Both the position numbers and the translations under genes were made by a program. From Streptomyces rimosus subsp. rimosus (lineage in GTDB: Bacteria; Actinomycetota; Actinomycetes; Streptomycetales; Streptomycetaceae): a stretch of 64,000 bases of DNA. The notes under the pieces are model-generated. The model saw only the letters and a list, made by a program, of their open reading frames with translations, searched no databases and was not told the origin of the DNA. The stretch is from contig NZ_JOCQ01000004.1 in NCBI RefSeq assembly GCF_000720725.1, positions 1 through 64,000 of the forward strand, written 5' to 3'. Shown in pieces: positions 51,839-59,879 of this stretch (position 1 is its first letter; each line of letters opens with the position of its first letter).

Positions 51839-52137
51839 TGGACGGTGTCAGCATGGGGGCGGCGAAGGTCCCTCAGCTTGTGGAGAGCAAGGTCGTAGGT
51901 GACAAGGCGCCAAGGCAGCCTCAGGGAGGCGGCCGGAAGTCACGACCGGAGCCGATGGTCGAGTTGAGTCTGTGCTCCGTCGAGGCCGAGCTGGCGTACG
52001 TGTGTGGCAAGCTCCCGGCGGACGGGTACCGAATGAACACCGTCACGGGCGAAGTGACCGTACTCGTGCCTGAACGTGATCTTGAGGACATGCTCGGAAT
52101 GAAACAGACGTTCGGAGATGCGCTCGATGCGGCATGA
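51838..52137 (+). CDS. Phage hypothetical protein
   Basis: 99 aa, ATG after GAGGAGAGG. Basic N-terminal half (KAPRQPQGGGRKSRPEP), compact C-terminal half (AELAYVCGKLPADGYRMNT, VTVLVPERDLEDMLG). Not recognised. Downstream of the TTGACA promoter. Confidence 0.62.
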   Translation: MDGVSMGAAKVPQLVESKVVGDKAPRQPQGGGRKSRPEPMVELSLCSVEAELAYVCGKLPADGYRMNTVTGEVTVLVPERDLEDMLGMKQTFGDALDAA

Positions 52138-52371
52138 CGCAGCGCTGTGAGCAGGGCCTTTGGTTGCCCCTTCCGGCTCGGTGGGCAACCGAGGGGTCCT
52201 GCTTCCGTTCTATGTGACACCTTGCCTGCCGTACTGGATTTGTGCAGGAGCACATTTGTTGGGTATCAACTGCACATCACTTGTACTGTTGTTTCCAGGA
52301 CAGGCGCCCGTCGGAAGGTTGCTGAGTCAGCGAGCCCCAGAGTCGCCGTCTGGTCGGAGAGGTTGAGGACG

Positions 52372-52998
52372 ATGGCACTGAGGAAGACCTGCAAAGCCGA
52401 ACTGCCAGGCGGTGGCATCTGCGGCAAGCCTGTCGTCGGGCGCGTGAATGTCCTCAACATGAACCACAGCGTGGTGCGAAGCGTCTGGCGCTGTGGCCCT
52501 TGCGGTATCGCACTGGAGCAGGCGTTTTTGGCCCTGGCCCCGGACGGAGAAGAGGGCGAGCCTCTGCGTGCGACGCTCTACCGAGATGAGGTAGGGGTCC
52601 TGGCGAGCAGTGAAGATATCCGGGAGTGGCTGGAGCGAGTCTTCAAGAAGAGCCCGAAGCAGTTCTCCGTCAAGGAGAGGCAGCTCATCAAGGACATGCT
52701 CAAGGCGGAGGGGAAGGCTACGTCGGGAGCGCGCCGCGGCCGAGTCCCCAAGGACTTGATCAACGCGTGGAAGACCTTGCGCCCCCGTCTTGACGAGGCA
52801 GGGAACTGGCAGGAGACATCCGCGGCCGAGGCGCGAGCGGGGCTGCGTGATGTGCTCGTGGCTGCGCCGGAGAGGCTCTCGGCGGAGGAGCGGAGGATGA
52901 TCATGGACCTGCCTAGCGCCGGAGCCTTGGACCCGAAGGCAATGCTGCTGTGGGGACGGCTGGAGTCCCAGCGCCAGCAGGTCGAGCAGCCCTCCTGA
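52372..52998 (+). CDS. Zinc-finger protein with Lsr2-like RGR motif
   Basis: 208 aa. N-terminal ribbon with Cys pairs (TCKAELPGGGICGKP, WRCGPCGIALE). The middle part reads DIREWLERVFK and later GARRGRVPKDLINAW, which resembles the Lsr2 DNA-binding pattern (IREWA...RGRVP...I..A). It may bind AT-rich DNA. GAGG precedes the ATG. A GAGCACAT-containing block upstream (about 52247-52300) is partly repeated before the recombinase gene. Confidence 0.62.
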   Translation: MALRKTCKAELPGGGICGKPVVGRVNVLNMNHSVVRSVWRCGPCGIALEQAFLALAPDGEEGEPLRATLYRDEVGVLASSEDIREWLERVFKKSPKQFSVKERQLIKDMLKAEGKATSGARRGRVPKDLINAWKTLRPRLDEAGNWQETSAAEARAGLRDVLVAAPERLSAEERRMIMDLPSAGALDPKAMLLWGRLESQRQQVEQPS

Positions 52999-53011
52999 GC
53001 CACTGGACCGT

Positions 53012-53046
53012 CCGGGCCTCGCTCCACTGGAGTGGGGCCCGTTTTT
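53012..53046 (+). terminator. Intrinsic terminator
   Basis: CGGGCC(T) and GGCCCG with inner CTCCACTGGAG stem, then TTTTT. Ends the 208-aa gene transcript. Confidence 0.8.
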
Positions 53047-53053
53047 CGTAGCT

Positions 53054-53109
53054 CAACAAGAGCACATCAGTTGCAGTGCAGGTGCACGAAAGTTATTGTG
53101 CTCTTGTTG
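53054..53109. promoter_or_regulatory. 13-bp inverted repeat upstream of the recombinase
   Basis: CAACAAGAGCACA (53054-53066) and TGTGCTCTTGTTG (53097-53109), perfect, separated by 30 bp that include GTGCAGGTGCAC. It ends 75 bp before the recombinase start. Candidate operator or recombinase binding site. Confidence 0.55.
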
Positions 53110-53184
53110 CTACTGGTTGGTCGGCCGTGTGGGGCTGAGGACGGCTCGGGCTCACCGCCCGTCGATCTAGGGGCGGAGGGGTGC

Positions 53185-54174
53185 GTGGACACCACAGTGC
53201 CGGTGAAGAAGAAGGCGGCGCGGGCCGTAGCGGAGTGGCTGGGCTCGAAGGGGGAGGGCACCCGGAAGGAGTACCAGCGGGACATCGACCGGTACGTGGA
53301 GTACTGCGTGGGGCGCGGAGTCAACCCGCTGAAAGCCAAACCCGACAACGTCCGCGGATTCCTGGACGTGCTGCGGGTCGAGTACCGCCTCAAGGCACGT
53401 ACCCGCCTCAGGGCCTACAAGGCGCTCAGCTCGTTCTACAGCTACGCCGCCGACTGGGACTTCCTGAAGAAGGGGCGCCCCAACCCGATGCGGTACGTCG
53501 ATCCACCAAAAATCGACGACGACGAGCCCCGGCTGGGCATGACGATGGAGGAAGCCGTCGCCTTTCTGCGCGAGGCATTCTTCACCTCCACCCGGCTCTA
53601 CGCCCTGGTGACCACACTCCTGCTGCTGGGCCTGCGGATCAGCGAGCTGCTCACGGCCGACATCGAGGACATAGGCATCGTCCACGGGCAGCGGGTCCTA
53701 TGGGTGCAGCGCAAAGGCAAGCAGTCGAAGACGGCAATGCCCTTACCCGATATGGCATTTGCCGCTCTGGTCGTCTACATCGGTGATCGGCGCTCCGGCC
53801 CGATTTTCATCACCAGAACCGGCCGGCGGCTGAACCGCCACGGCGCCTACGACACCATCACGCGCCTCGCCCGCCGCGCTGGCGTACCGCACGTCCACCC
53901 GCACCTGATCCGGGCGACCACCACCACCCTGCTGCTCGGGCTGGGCCAGGCCCTGGAGCGCGTCCAGGTCGTCATGGGACACAGCGACCCGAAGACCACG
54001 ATCGCCTACAACAAGGTTCTGGAGAGGCTGCTCTACAGCCCGATCCACGTACTTGAAATCGCCCTGAAGGGAAGGGTCGATGAATCTCCACTCCCCGCGC
54101 TATCGCGTGATTTCAACGCCGCGGTCCACCGCGATCCAGGCGAGCTGCGCCTGCTCCTGGACACAGCAGCTTGA
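53185..54174 (+). CDS. Tyrosine recombinase (phage integrase family)
   Basis: 329 aa, GTG start after GGAGGGG. SAM-like core-binding domain at about residues 10-95, then the catalytic domain: Arg in LGLRISELL, His-x-x-Arg in HPHLIRATTTTLLL, His in VMGHSDPKTT and the nucleophile Tyr in IAYNKVL. All catalytic residues are present. It is 28 kb from attL, which is odd for the integrase of this prophage; it may act on another site or resolve multimers. Confidence 0.85.
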   Translation: MDTTVPVKKKAARAVAEWLGSKGEGTRKEYQRDIDRYVEYCVGRGVNPLKAKPDNVRGFLDVLRVEYRLKARTRLRAYKALSSFYSYAADWDFLKKGRPNPMRYVDPPKIDDDEPRLGMTMEEAVAFLREAFFTSTRLYALVTTLLLLGLRISELLTADIEDIGIVHGQRVLWVQRKGKQSKTAMPLPDMAFAALVVYIGDRRSGPIFITRTGRRLNRHGAYDTITRLARRAGVPHVHPHLIRATTTTLLLGLGQALERVQVVMGHSDPKTTIAYNKVLERLLYSPIHVLEIALKGRVDESPLPALSRDFNAAVHRDPGELRLLLDTAA

Positions 54175-54291
54175 TGTACGCGGCGGCAGTCAGGTACAGG
54201 CGTACCTCGCCTATGCCGACCACCTGCGAGACGAGGCCGCCGCAGCTTCTCGGGGTAGACGAACTGACGACATAGACGACAGGAGAGCCGC

Positions 54292-54735
54292 ATGACGTAT
54301 GAACCCATGGCAATGGTCCGCGAGTTCCACGATGCTTTCGGCGTCGACCGCGAGACCGATGTGCCCTCGTCACAGCGGCCGGCGCTCGTCGAGCTGCGCC
54401 AGCGGCTCATCAAGGAGGAATGCCGGGAAGCTGCCGTGGAGCTGACTCGTCTGAGCCGACGCATCCAGTGGCCCCGATCAGGACGCTCGGCGCGGATCGC
54501 GCTGGCCAAGGAACTCGCCGACATCCTCTACGTCGTCTACGGCACCGCGGACGTCCTCAGCATCCCGCTGGAGGAGGTCTTCGAAGAAGTGCACCGCAGC
54601 AACATGAGCAAGCTGGGGCTCGACGGCCACCCCGTCCGGCGCCACGATGGCAAGGTGCTGAAAGGGCCGGGTTACCGTGAGGCTGATGTCGAAGCGATCG
54701 TTTTTCGGGATGAGGAGCGGAGGCGTGCTGCATGA
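54292..54735 (+). CDS. MazG-like NTP pyrophosphohydrolase (PRA-PH type)
   Basis: 147 aa all-alpha NTP pyrophosphatase. VREFHDAFGV at the start, the metal-binding E-E-x-x-E cluster in IKEECREAAVEL, and ELADILYVVYGTADVL with E-x-x-D. The C-terminal DGKVLKGPGYREAD matches the phosphoribosyl-ATP pyrophosphohydrolase-like phage group. Such proteins cleanse nucleotide pools or alter stringent signals in phage infection. Stop overlaps the next ATG. Between the recombinase stop and this start (54175-54291) is an open frame without a start codon. Confidence 0.88.
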   Translation: MTYEPMAMVREFHDAFGVDRETDVPSSQRPALVELRQRLIKEECREAAVELTRLSRRIQWPRSGRSARIALAKELADILYVVYGTADVLSIPLEEVFEEVHRSNMSKLGLDGHPVRRHDGKVLKGPGYREADVEAIVFRDEERRRAA

Positions 54736-54950
54736 AGCAGATTAAGCGGTTGGACCTATACACGAGCTACGCCGCGGCGGCGGATGACCTGCACGCATGG
54801 GCGAAGCGCGTCAAGGACTTGGGTATGACGCCTCGCTACGGCGTGCGTATCGGCAAGAAAGTTTTCGTGCGGAATCGGTGGCGGTACCCCATATACCTCT
54901 GCGATGAACAGCCGGATGAGATGCCCCGCCTCATTAAGCGCAGTGCCTAA
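54732..54950 (+). CDS. Phage hypothetical protein
   Basis: 72 aa, basic: SYAAAADDLHAWAKRVKDLG, GKKVFVRNRWRYPIYLCDEQ. ATGA coupled to the MazG-like gene. A small nucleic-acid-binding role is possible; not shown. Confidence 0.62.
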   Translation: MKQIKRLDLYTSYAAAADDLHAWAKRVKDLGMTPRYGVRIGKKVFVRNRWRYPIYLCDEQPDEMPRLIKRSA

Positions 54951-54965
54951 TTGACTAACCTTGCC

Positions 54966-54998
54966 AGCCCCTGTTCTCTGTGGAGCAGGGGCTCTTTG
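54966..54998 (+). terminator. Intrinsic terminator
   Basis: AGCCCCTG and CAGGGGCT stem with 12-nt loop followed by CTTTG. Ends the recombinase/MazG unit. Confidence 0.7.
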
Positions 54999-55062
54999 CT
55001 ACCTGCCTCCGCTGGCGACTCCTTAAAATCGTGCTGTACACCTCAGCTCGTAAGGAGCCGTC

Positions 55063-55500
55063 ATGGCGAAGAAGTATGCCAAGCCGAAGCCGCTCCCGCG
55101 GGCGGGAAAGAACTTCGAGAGCGCGAGTCCCTACACCAAGCGGGTCATTGACCGGCTTGGTGCTCAGTCCCGTAAGAACGCCAGCCCGAAGATGAAGGCC
55201 CGGCTGGACGCCTTTGAGGACAGCGGGGACGCATCGGCGCTGCTCACCTTCGCCACCTACCCGGACCACACGGTGAACCCGCGCCGGCCGCGCACGGTGG
55301 CTGCTGGGTACGACTACAAGACACACACGTTGCGACTCCAGTTCCGCAATGGCGAGGACGGCCGCGGCTCCCCCGGCGGGCCGGTGTACGAGTACTACCG
55401 CGTGTCCGAGAACCAGTGGAGGCATGTACGCAAGGCCACCTCGGAGGGCCGGTACATCAACTCCACCCTGAACGGCCACCCCTACCGCCGGATCGCCTAG
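55063..55500 (+). CDS. KTSC-domain protein
   Basis: 145 aa, AAGGAG before the ATG. Basic N-terminus (KKYAKPKPLPRAGKNF). From about residue 80, GYDYKTHTLRLQFRNG, YEYYRVSENQWRHV and YINSTLNGHPYRRI fit the KTSC domain, a small DNA/RNA-associated fold found beside lysyl-tRNA synthetase-like and phage genes. Own promoter likely in 55000-55060. Confidence 0.75.
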   Translation: MAKKYAKPKPLPRAGKNFESASPYTKRVIDRLGAQSRKNASPKMKARLDAFEDSGDASALLTFATYPDHTVNPRRPRTVAAGYDYKTHTLRLQFRNGEDGRGSPGGPVYEYYRVSENQWRHVRKATSEGRYINSTLNGHPYRRIA

Positions 55501-55507
55501 GAGTCCC

Positions 55508-55798
55508 ATGTCGCCCGAGATACTTGCCGCCTTCTTCGGTGGCGGTGGCATCGCGTCCCTGGCAACCTGGGCCACCGTGTGGCAGGCCCGCCGGTCGGCC
55601 GTTCAGCAGGAGCAGCGCGACCTCCGGCAGGAACAGGAAAACGCGCTCAACCAACTGCGGCGCTACGTGCGTGAGCTGGAGGAGCTGCTGCGCTTCTACC
55701 GCGAAAGCAGCATTGACTACTCCGTGCAGCTCCGCTCTCACGGTATCGAGCCGCAGACGACGGCGCGTATGCCATCTTCGCTGCTGAACCAGGAATAA
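55508..55798 (+). CDS. Small membrane protein with coiled coil
   Basis: 96 aa. One N-terminal membrane span (ILAAFFGGGGIASLATWATV) then a coiled coil (QEQRDLRQEQENALNQLRRY). AGGAG precedes the ATG. The layout resembles phage holin-accessory or spanin-like proteins, but it lies far from lysis genes; function open. Confidence 0.65.
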   Translation: MSPEILAAFFGGGGIASLATWATVWQARRSAVQQEQRDLRQEQENALNQLRRYVRELEELLRFYRESSIDYSVQLRSHGIEPQTTARMPSSLLNQE

Positions 55799-55832
55799 CA
55801 GCTTGGTCATGGCTCCAGCTAGCTTGCGGGGC

Positions 55833-56063
55833 ATGACCAATTTCTTCTGTCGCATAGTCGGCGTGAATCGGGGGCAGAGGCCCTTCTTCACCACCTGGAC
55901 CCAGGAAATGTCAGCGCCCTACCGGCGCAGCGACAGGACGTACGTCGTCCGCGTCGGCTTCCTCAAAGGTATTGCCGTCGGTCGGTACAACCGAATGCTG
56001 GCCGGCGAAGACGCCGCGATGCTGTCTGTCTTCCGGATGGAGGGCGCAGACGGTGGAGCCTGA
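55833..56063 (+). CDS. Small phage protein
   Basis: 76 aa. TNFFCRIVGVNRGQRPFFTT and SDRTYVVRVGFLKGIAVGRY. Weak ribosome site; an ATG at 55803 or 55809 is in frame. Ends inside the start region of the next small gene. Confidence 0.5.
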   Translation: MTNFFCRIVGVNRGQRPFFTTWTQEMSAPYRRSDRTYVVRVGFLKGIAVGRYNRMLAGEDAAMLSVFRMEGADGGA

Positions 56064-56172
56064 GGAGGTCTACGAGATCATCACGGACACGGTGCGGCAC
56101 ATGGTCGCCGAGGCCGCAGTCGACATCGACGACGAGTGGCAGCTCCTCCAGATCCTGGGGGTGGAGCAGTGA
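56053..56172 (+). CDS. 39-aa phage protein
   Basis: GTG start with GGAGGG about 9 nt upstream: VEPEEVYEIITDTVRHMVAE then DDEWQLLQILGVEQ. Acidic and helical; overlaps both neighbours, which supports translation. Confidence 0.5.
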   Translation: MEPEEVYEIITDTVRHMVAEAAVDIDDEWQLLQILGVEQ

Positions 56173-56447
56173 AGCGAACCCGGAAGCGTCTACGGGAACT
56201 GCTCAACCGCCTGCGGGAACAGGTGCCTGGCCAGCGCCTCCAGGATCGCGTGGCCAGTCGCAGCGCGGCTTTGCCGACGCCGGATGTCGTCGAATGGGCC
56301 GACCAGGGCGTCACCCAGCTCTCCCGCGCCGTCAGCGAGCTGCGCAGGGCGGTGGACCAGGAGCAGCTCGACCAGGCCGTGGAGGGCCTGGTCGTGGTCG
56401 CTGCGACGGTAGAAGAGCTAACGCGTCGAGCTACCGGCCGGCGGTGA
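56169..56447 (+). CDS. Phage hypothetical protein
   Basis: 92 aa, GTG start overlapping the previous stop (GTGA). Basic N-terminus (KRTRKRLRELLNRLRE), helical throughout. Overlaps the convergent gene by 17 nt at its end. Position before the terminase could suit a small packaging factor, without sequence proof. Confidence 0.55.
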   Translation: MKRTRKRLRELLNRLREQVPGQRLQDRVASRSAALPTPDVVEWADQGVTQLSRAVSELRRAVDQEQLDQAVEGLVVVAATVEELTRRATGRR

Positions 56448-57018
56448 CGCTGGAGATGTCCAGGCCGCGGTACAGGGCGTCAGCCAAGGCACCCTGATAC
56501 ATGCCGGTGTGAAGGCGGGGCCAGGGCACGAAACCGGTGGCCAGACACCCGACGGTGCCCCACGCGGCATACAGAGGTTGGGACATGGAGCGGGCCACGT
56601 ACTCGGCGGCTGACTGGGACCGCGCCGCGGGGTCCTCCAGCATGGTGAGTGCCATGGCGCGTGCGATCAGGCGCCCGGTGCGCAGACTGACGACCAGGTA
56701 GAGGGGGGACGCCGCCAGGGCGGTGTAGACGCCGATCATCATGACGACACGAGCGCCGCTGCCTTCCTCGCCGCCGCCGGCGAGTGCGCCGATGAACCCG
56801 AAGGCGAACATGCCGAGGACGAGCACGTAGGAGAGCCGGGCCAGGGTCAGACGGGCGGGGGAGTAGGGGGAGTACTGCCGGGCCTGCTGCTCGGCGTCGC
56901 GACGTCTCCGGGCGACGGCCTCTGGGCCCTGCTCCTGTAAGTCCCGCCAGTAGTCGGCCTCCTTGGCGCCGATCTGCACCGCGGCTGACGCCCAGCTCGC
57001 TCTCTGAAGGTCGTCCAT
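56431..57018 (-). CDS. Membrane protein, opposite strand to the head genes
   Basis: 195 aa. A basic cytoplasmic helix (ARRRRDAEQQARQYSP) then two long membrane segments (YVLVLGMFAFGFIGALAGGG, MMIGVYTALAASPLYLVV) and a C-terminal weakly hydrophobic part. A minus-strand gene between rightward phage genes is likely a prophage-expressed accessory gene. Function unknown. Confidence 0.65.
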   Translation of the reverse strand: MDDLQRASWASAAVQIGAKEADYWRDLQEQGPEAVARRRRDAEQQARQYSPYSPARLTLARLSYVLVLGMFAFGFIGALAGGGEEGSGARVVMMIGVYTALAASPLYLVVSLRTGRLIARAMALTMLEDPAARSQSAAEYVARSMSQPLYAAWGTVGCLATGFVPWPRLHTGMYQGALADALYRGLDISSVTAGR

Positions 57019-57162
57019 GGCCCCTCCCCGATCCCCTAGACACCCGAGTGTGTTCGGGCAGAATACCCCGCCGCATCCACACGGTCAGGTAATAACCGTC
57101 GCGCGCCAGTTGACCCGGTGCCGGCGGGCTGGCAGTAACTCTTTTTCTGGGCTCGCTCATAG

Positions 57163-57190
57163 CCTCAATTCCGGAAATCTGGAATTGAGG
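57163..57190 (+). promoter_or_regulatory. Hairpin covering the terminase ribosome site
   Basis: CCTCAATTCC and GGAATTGAGG form a perfect 10-bp inverted repeat with an 8-nt loop; its right arm contains part of GAGGAG, the terminase Shine-Dalgarno sequence. It could be an operator or a translational switch. Nothing else stands out in 57019-57162. Confidence 0.6.
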
Positions 57191-57200
57191 AGCGGGTCTT

Positions 57201-58742
57201 ATGGGCATAGCCGTCGAAGAGCAGGACGAGTTGGCTGGCTATGTTCCTGAGACGTTCCAGAATGAGGTCAGCCAGGAAACCGTAGACCAGATCATCGACA
57301 AGATGCTGCTGGTGGTCGACGAGCTGTCCGGTCACCCGCTGAGGCACTACCAGGAGCCGCTGGCACGGCGAATCCTTGAGTCGATGATTCTCGGCGATGC
57401 CAAGACCATCACGTCCTGCATGGCCCGGCAGTCCGGCAAGACCGAGACCATTGTGAACACCATCGCGGCAGCGATGATCATGTTCCCGAAGCTCGCCCGA
57501 ATCTTTCCCACCCTCATGGGCCGCTTCGCAGAGGGTGTATGGGTGGGAGCTTTCGCACCGGTCGACGACATGGCGGACAACCTGTATTCCCGGTTCGTCA
57601 CCCGGCTCACGTCGGAGCGCGCCCAGGAAATCATGCAGGACCCCGAAGTCGACGACAAGGTCACAGGCAAGGGGCGCGAACTCAAGCTGGTCAAGTCCGG
57701 CTCCCTGGTGCGCAAACAGACGTGTCATCCGCGGGCACAGATCGAAGGCCGTACCTACCACGTCGTGTTGGTCGACGAGGCACAGGTCGCCGACGAGCGG
57801 GTCATCAACAAGTCGATCTCTCCGATGCTTTCCAGCACCCGAGGCACAATGGTGCTCACAGGAACACCCACGTATTCCAAGGGCATCTTCTACAAGATCA
57901 TCCAGCAGAACAAGCGGATGGCCAACAAGCGGGGACAGCGGCAGAACCACTTCGAGGCCACCTGGAAAGACGTCGCCAAGGCTCATCCGGACTATGGCAT
58001 CTACATCGAGGCCGAGAAGCTCAAGATCGGTGAGGACAGCGACGAATTCAAGCTGAGCTACAGGCTCATCTGGATGCTCGACCGCGGAATGCTCACCACC
58101 GGGGAAAAGTTCGAGGCGCTGTGCGACAGCTCCATGCAGGTGGTCAAGGCGTGGAATCACACCCCGGTCCTCGTGGGCATCGACCCAGCCCGGAAGCAGG
58201 ACTCCACCATCGTCACCGTGACCTGGATCGACTGGGACCATCCCGATGAGTTCGGTACGTACGAGCACCGCGTCCTCAACTGGCTCGACTTGAGTGGGCT
58301 GGAGTGGGAGGAGCAGTACTACCGCATCGTCGACTGGCTCTCCGCGTACAACATCTGGGCCATCTGCATCGACGTCGGCGGTGTCGGCGACGTGGTCGCA
58401 TCCCGCCTCAAGGTGCTCATGCCCCACGTCGAAATCGTGGAATGCAACTCCGACCTCGGCGCTCAGTCGAAGCGATGGAAGCACCTCATGGAGTTGATGC
58501 GGCAGGGCAAGATCGCCTGGCCGGGGCATTCGAAGGCTCGGCGCCTCAAGGTCTGGCAGCGGTTCCAGACGCAGATGGAAGACGCGGAGCTGCGCTTCCA
58601 GGGTCCAAACGTGATCGTCGAAGCACCCGACGAAACCGGCGCGCACGACGACTACGTGGACTCGCTCGCCCTGTCGGTATGGGCGTCGGCGGAGATGTCC
58701 ATGCCGGAAATCCAGACGCAAGACAATTTCTTCTACCGATGA
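57201..58742 (+). CDS. Large terminase subunit
   Basis: 513 aa packaging motor. ATPase domain with Walker A ARQSGKTE at about residue 75, Walker B VVLVDEAQ near residue 190 and coupling motif TGTP. C-terminal RNase H-like nuclease with acidic residues in VGIDPARKQD, ICIDVGGVGD and HDDYVDSLAL. Length is complete for a siphovirus terminase. No small terminase is recognisable beside it. Confidence 0.93.
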   Translation: MGIAVEEQDELAGYVPETFQNEVSQETVDQIIDKMLLVVDELSGHPLRHYQEPLARRILESMILGDAKTITSCMARQSGKTETIVNTIAAAMIMFPKLARIFPTLMGRFAEGVWVGAFAPVDDMADNLYSRFVTRLTSERAQEIMQDPEVDDKVTGKGRELKLVKSGSLVRKQTCHPRAQIEGRTYHVVLVDEAQVADERVINKSISPMLSSTRGTMVLTGTPTYSKGIFYKIIQQNKRMANKRGQRQNHFEATWKDVAKAHPDYGIYIEAEKLKIGEDSDEFKLSYRLIWMLDRGMLTTGEKFEALCDSSMQVVKAWNHTPVLVGIDPARKQDSTIVTVTWIDWDHPDEFGTYEHRVLNWLDLSGLEWEEQYYRIVDWLSAYNIWAICIDVGGVGDVVASRLKVLMPHVEIVECNSDLGAQSKRWKHLMELMRQGKIAWPGHSKARRLKVWQRFQTQMEDAELRFQGPNVIVEAPDETGAHDDYVDSLALSVWASAEMSMPEIQTQDNFFYR

Positions 58743-58790
58743 AGAAACGTTTCTGCGGATAATCCAAGAACCCGCAATCTTGGAGGACGC

Positions 58791-59333
58791 ATGACCACAC
58801 CGCCCGAGCCCACCGTCGAAGAACTCAAGCGTCGGATCGCCGAACTCACGGCAGAGAACACTCAACTGAAGACCGACAAGACCAAGCTGGCCGCGGAACG
58901 CGACAAGGCGCTGCTCGGATGGCGGCCGACCGACTTCTACGACCTCCAGGGCCGGGCGGCCGACGACCCGTTCCTCACCCGGAGCTGGCAGGCCCTGACG
59001 CCGGACACCCGGCCGCCGGCCTACCCCACGGTCTTCACCGGCACCTTCAACGGCACTCAGGCAGGCCCCACCCCGGCGATCACCTTCACCTGGAAGAAGC
59101 CCGCCGCCGGCGCCCCCGCTTCCTACGAGCTTCAGCGGCACGAGGGCGAGATCGACGTGAACCCGTCCGACCCCAGCCGGGTCTTCCTCTTCCAGCTCCC
59201 CGGCGACCTCACCACCTACAAGCTCGACCTCACCGGCCACAAGATCCGCGCAAGGCAGTACCGCTTCACCCTGACCGCCATCGACGCGAGCGGGCGCCGG
59301 TCGACGCCGGCCATCGCCGTCGTGGCGGCCTGA
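58791..59333 (+). CDS. Coiled-coil plus beta-domain phage protein
   Basis: 180 aa, GGAGG before the ATG. Residues 8-45 form a heptad coiled coil (EELKRRIAELTAENTQLKTD). The rest is a beta-sandwich resembling fibronectin type III (ITFTWKKPAAGAPASYELQR, RQYRFTLTAIDASGRRSTPA). Located between terminase and portal; possibly a virion decoration or neck-associated protein. Confidence 0.7.
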   Translation: MTTPPEPTVEELKRRIAELTAENTQLKTDKTKLAAERDKALLGWRPTDFYDLQGRAADDPFLTRSWQALTPDTRPPAYPTVFTGTFNGTQAGPTPAITFTWKKPAAGAPASYELQRHEGEIDVNPSDPSRVFLFQLPGDLTTYKLDLTGHKIRARQYRFTLTAIDASGRRSTPAIAVVAA

Positions 59334-59337
59334 GCCG

Positions 59338-59847
59338 ATGGGCTTCCCCTACGAGCACCCGCCGCGCGGCTGGGAGACCGAGCCCTGGTGGATACCCGGC
59401 TGGACGGCACAACGTCCCCTCGACCGCGACCAGGTCCCGCCAGACAGGCCCCGATTCCCTGAGCACATCGACCAGGTGAGGCTCGGGGCGACGTACCTGT
59501 GGGGGAGCGAGGCAGAGGTCTACCGGGCCAGCGTCCTGGTCCGCGCAGCAGCACCTCTGGTCGACACCGTCACCGGCACCCGCGTCCTGCCGCACACCAC
59601 CCGTATCCCGATCCGCGGTGGCCAGCTCGCCCTCACCCTGCCCGCATCCACCGGACCGACCCTGGCGGCGCCCTTCTCCTACTCGGTGTGGGAGGTCATG
59701 CCGGGCGGCCGACGCTTCATGATCCGGGTGCCGGCCGGAGTGGGCGAGACGGTGCAGCAGCTGCACGCCCTGGAGGTCGACGAGCCCTACCAGCCCATCC
59801 CGGTACCGCGGCTGACCAGCCGCAACTACAACTGGATCTACCAGTAA
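59338..59847 (+). CDS. Phage hypothetical protein of head region
   Basis: 169 aa. Pro/Trp-rich start (FPYEHPPRGWETEPWWIPGW), then a beta-rich part (TRIPIRGGQLALTLPASTGP). Two nt from the previous gene's stop, so co-translated. Not recognised; perhaps a virion protein. Confidence 0.66.
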   Translation: MGFPYEHPPRGWETEPWWIPGWTAQRPLDRDQVPPDRPRFPEHIDQVRLGATYLWGSEAEVYRASVLVRAAAPLVDTVTGTRVLPHTTRIPIRGGQLALTLPASTGPTLAAPFSYSVWEVMPGGRRFMIRVPAGVGETVQQLHALEVDEPYQPIPVPRLTSRNYNWIYQ

Positions 59848-59879
59848 GAGCCGCGAGGCCGGACCGTAAACTGCTGCGC

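Noticed and set aside
54080..54295. ORF between the recombinase and the MazG-like gene
   Set aside because: Its end overlaps the next start and the last 35 residues look protein-like, but after the recombinase stop it has no usable start codon.
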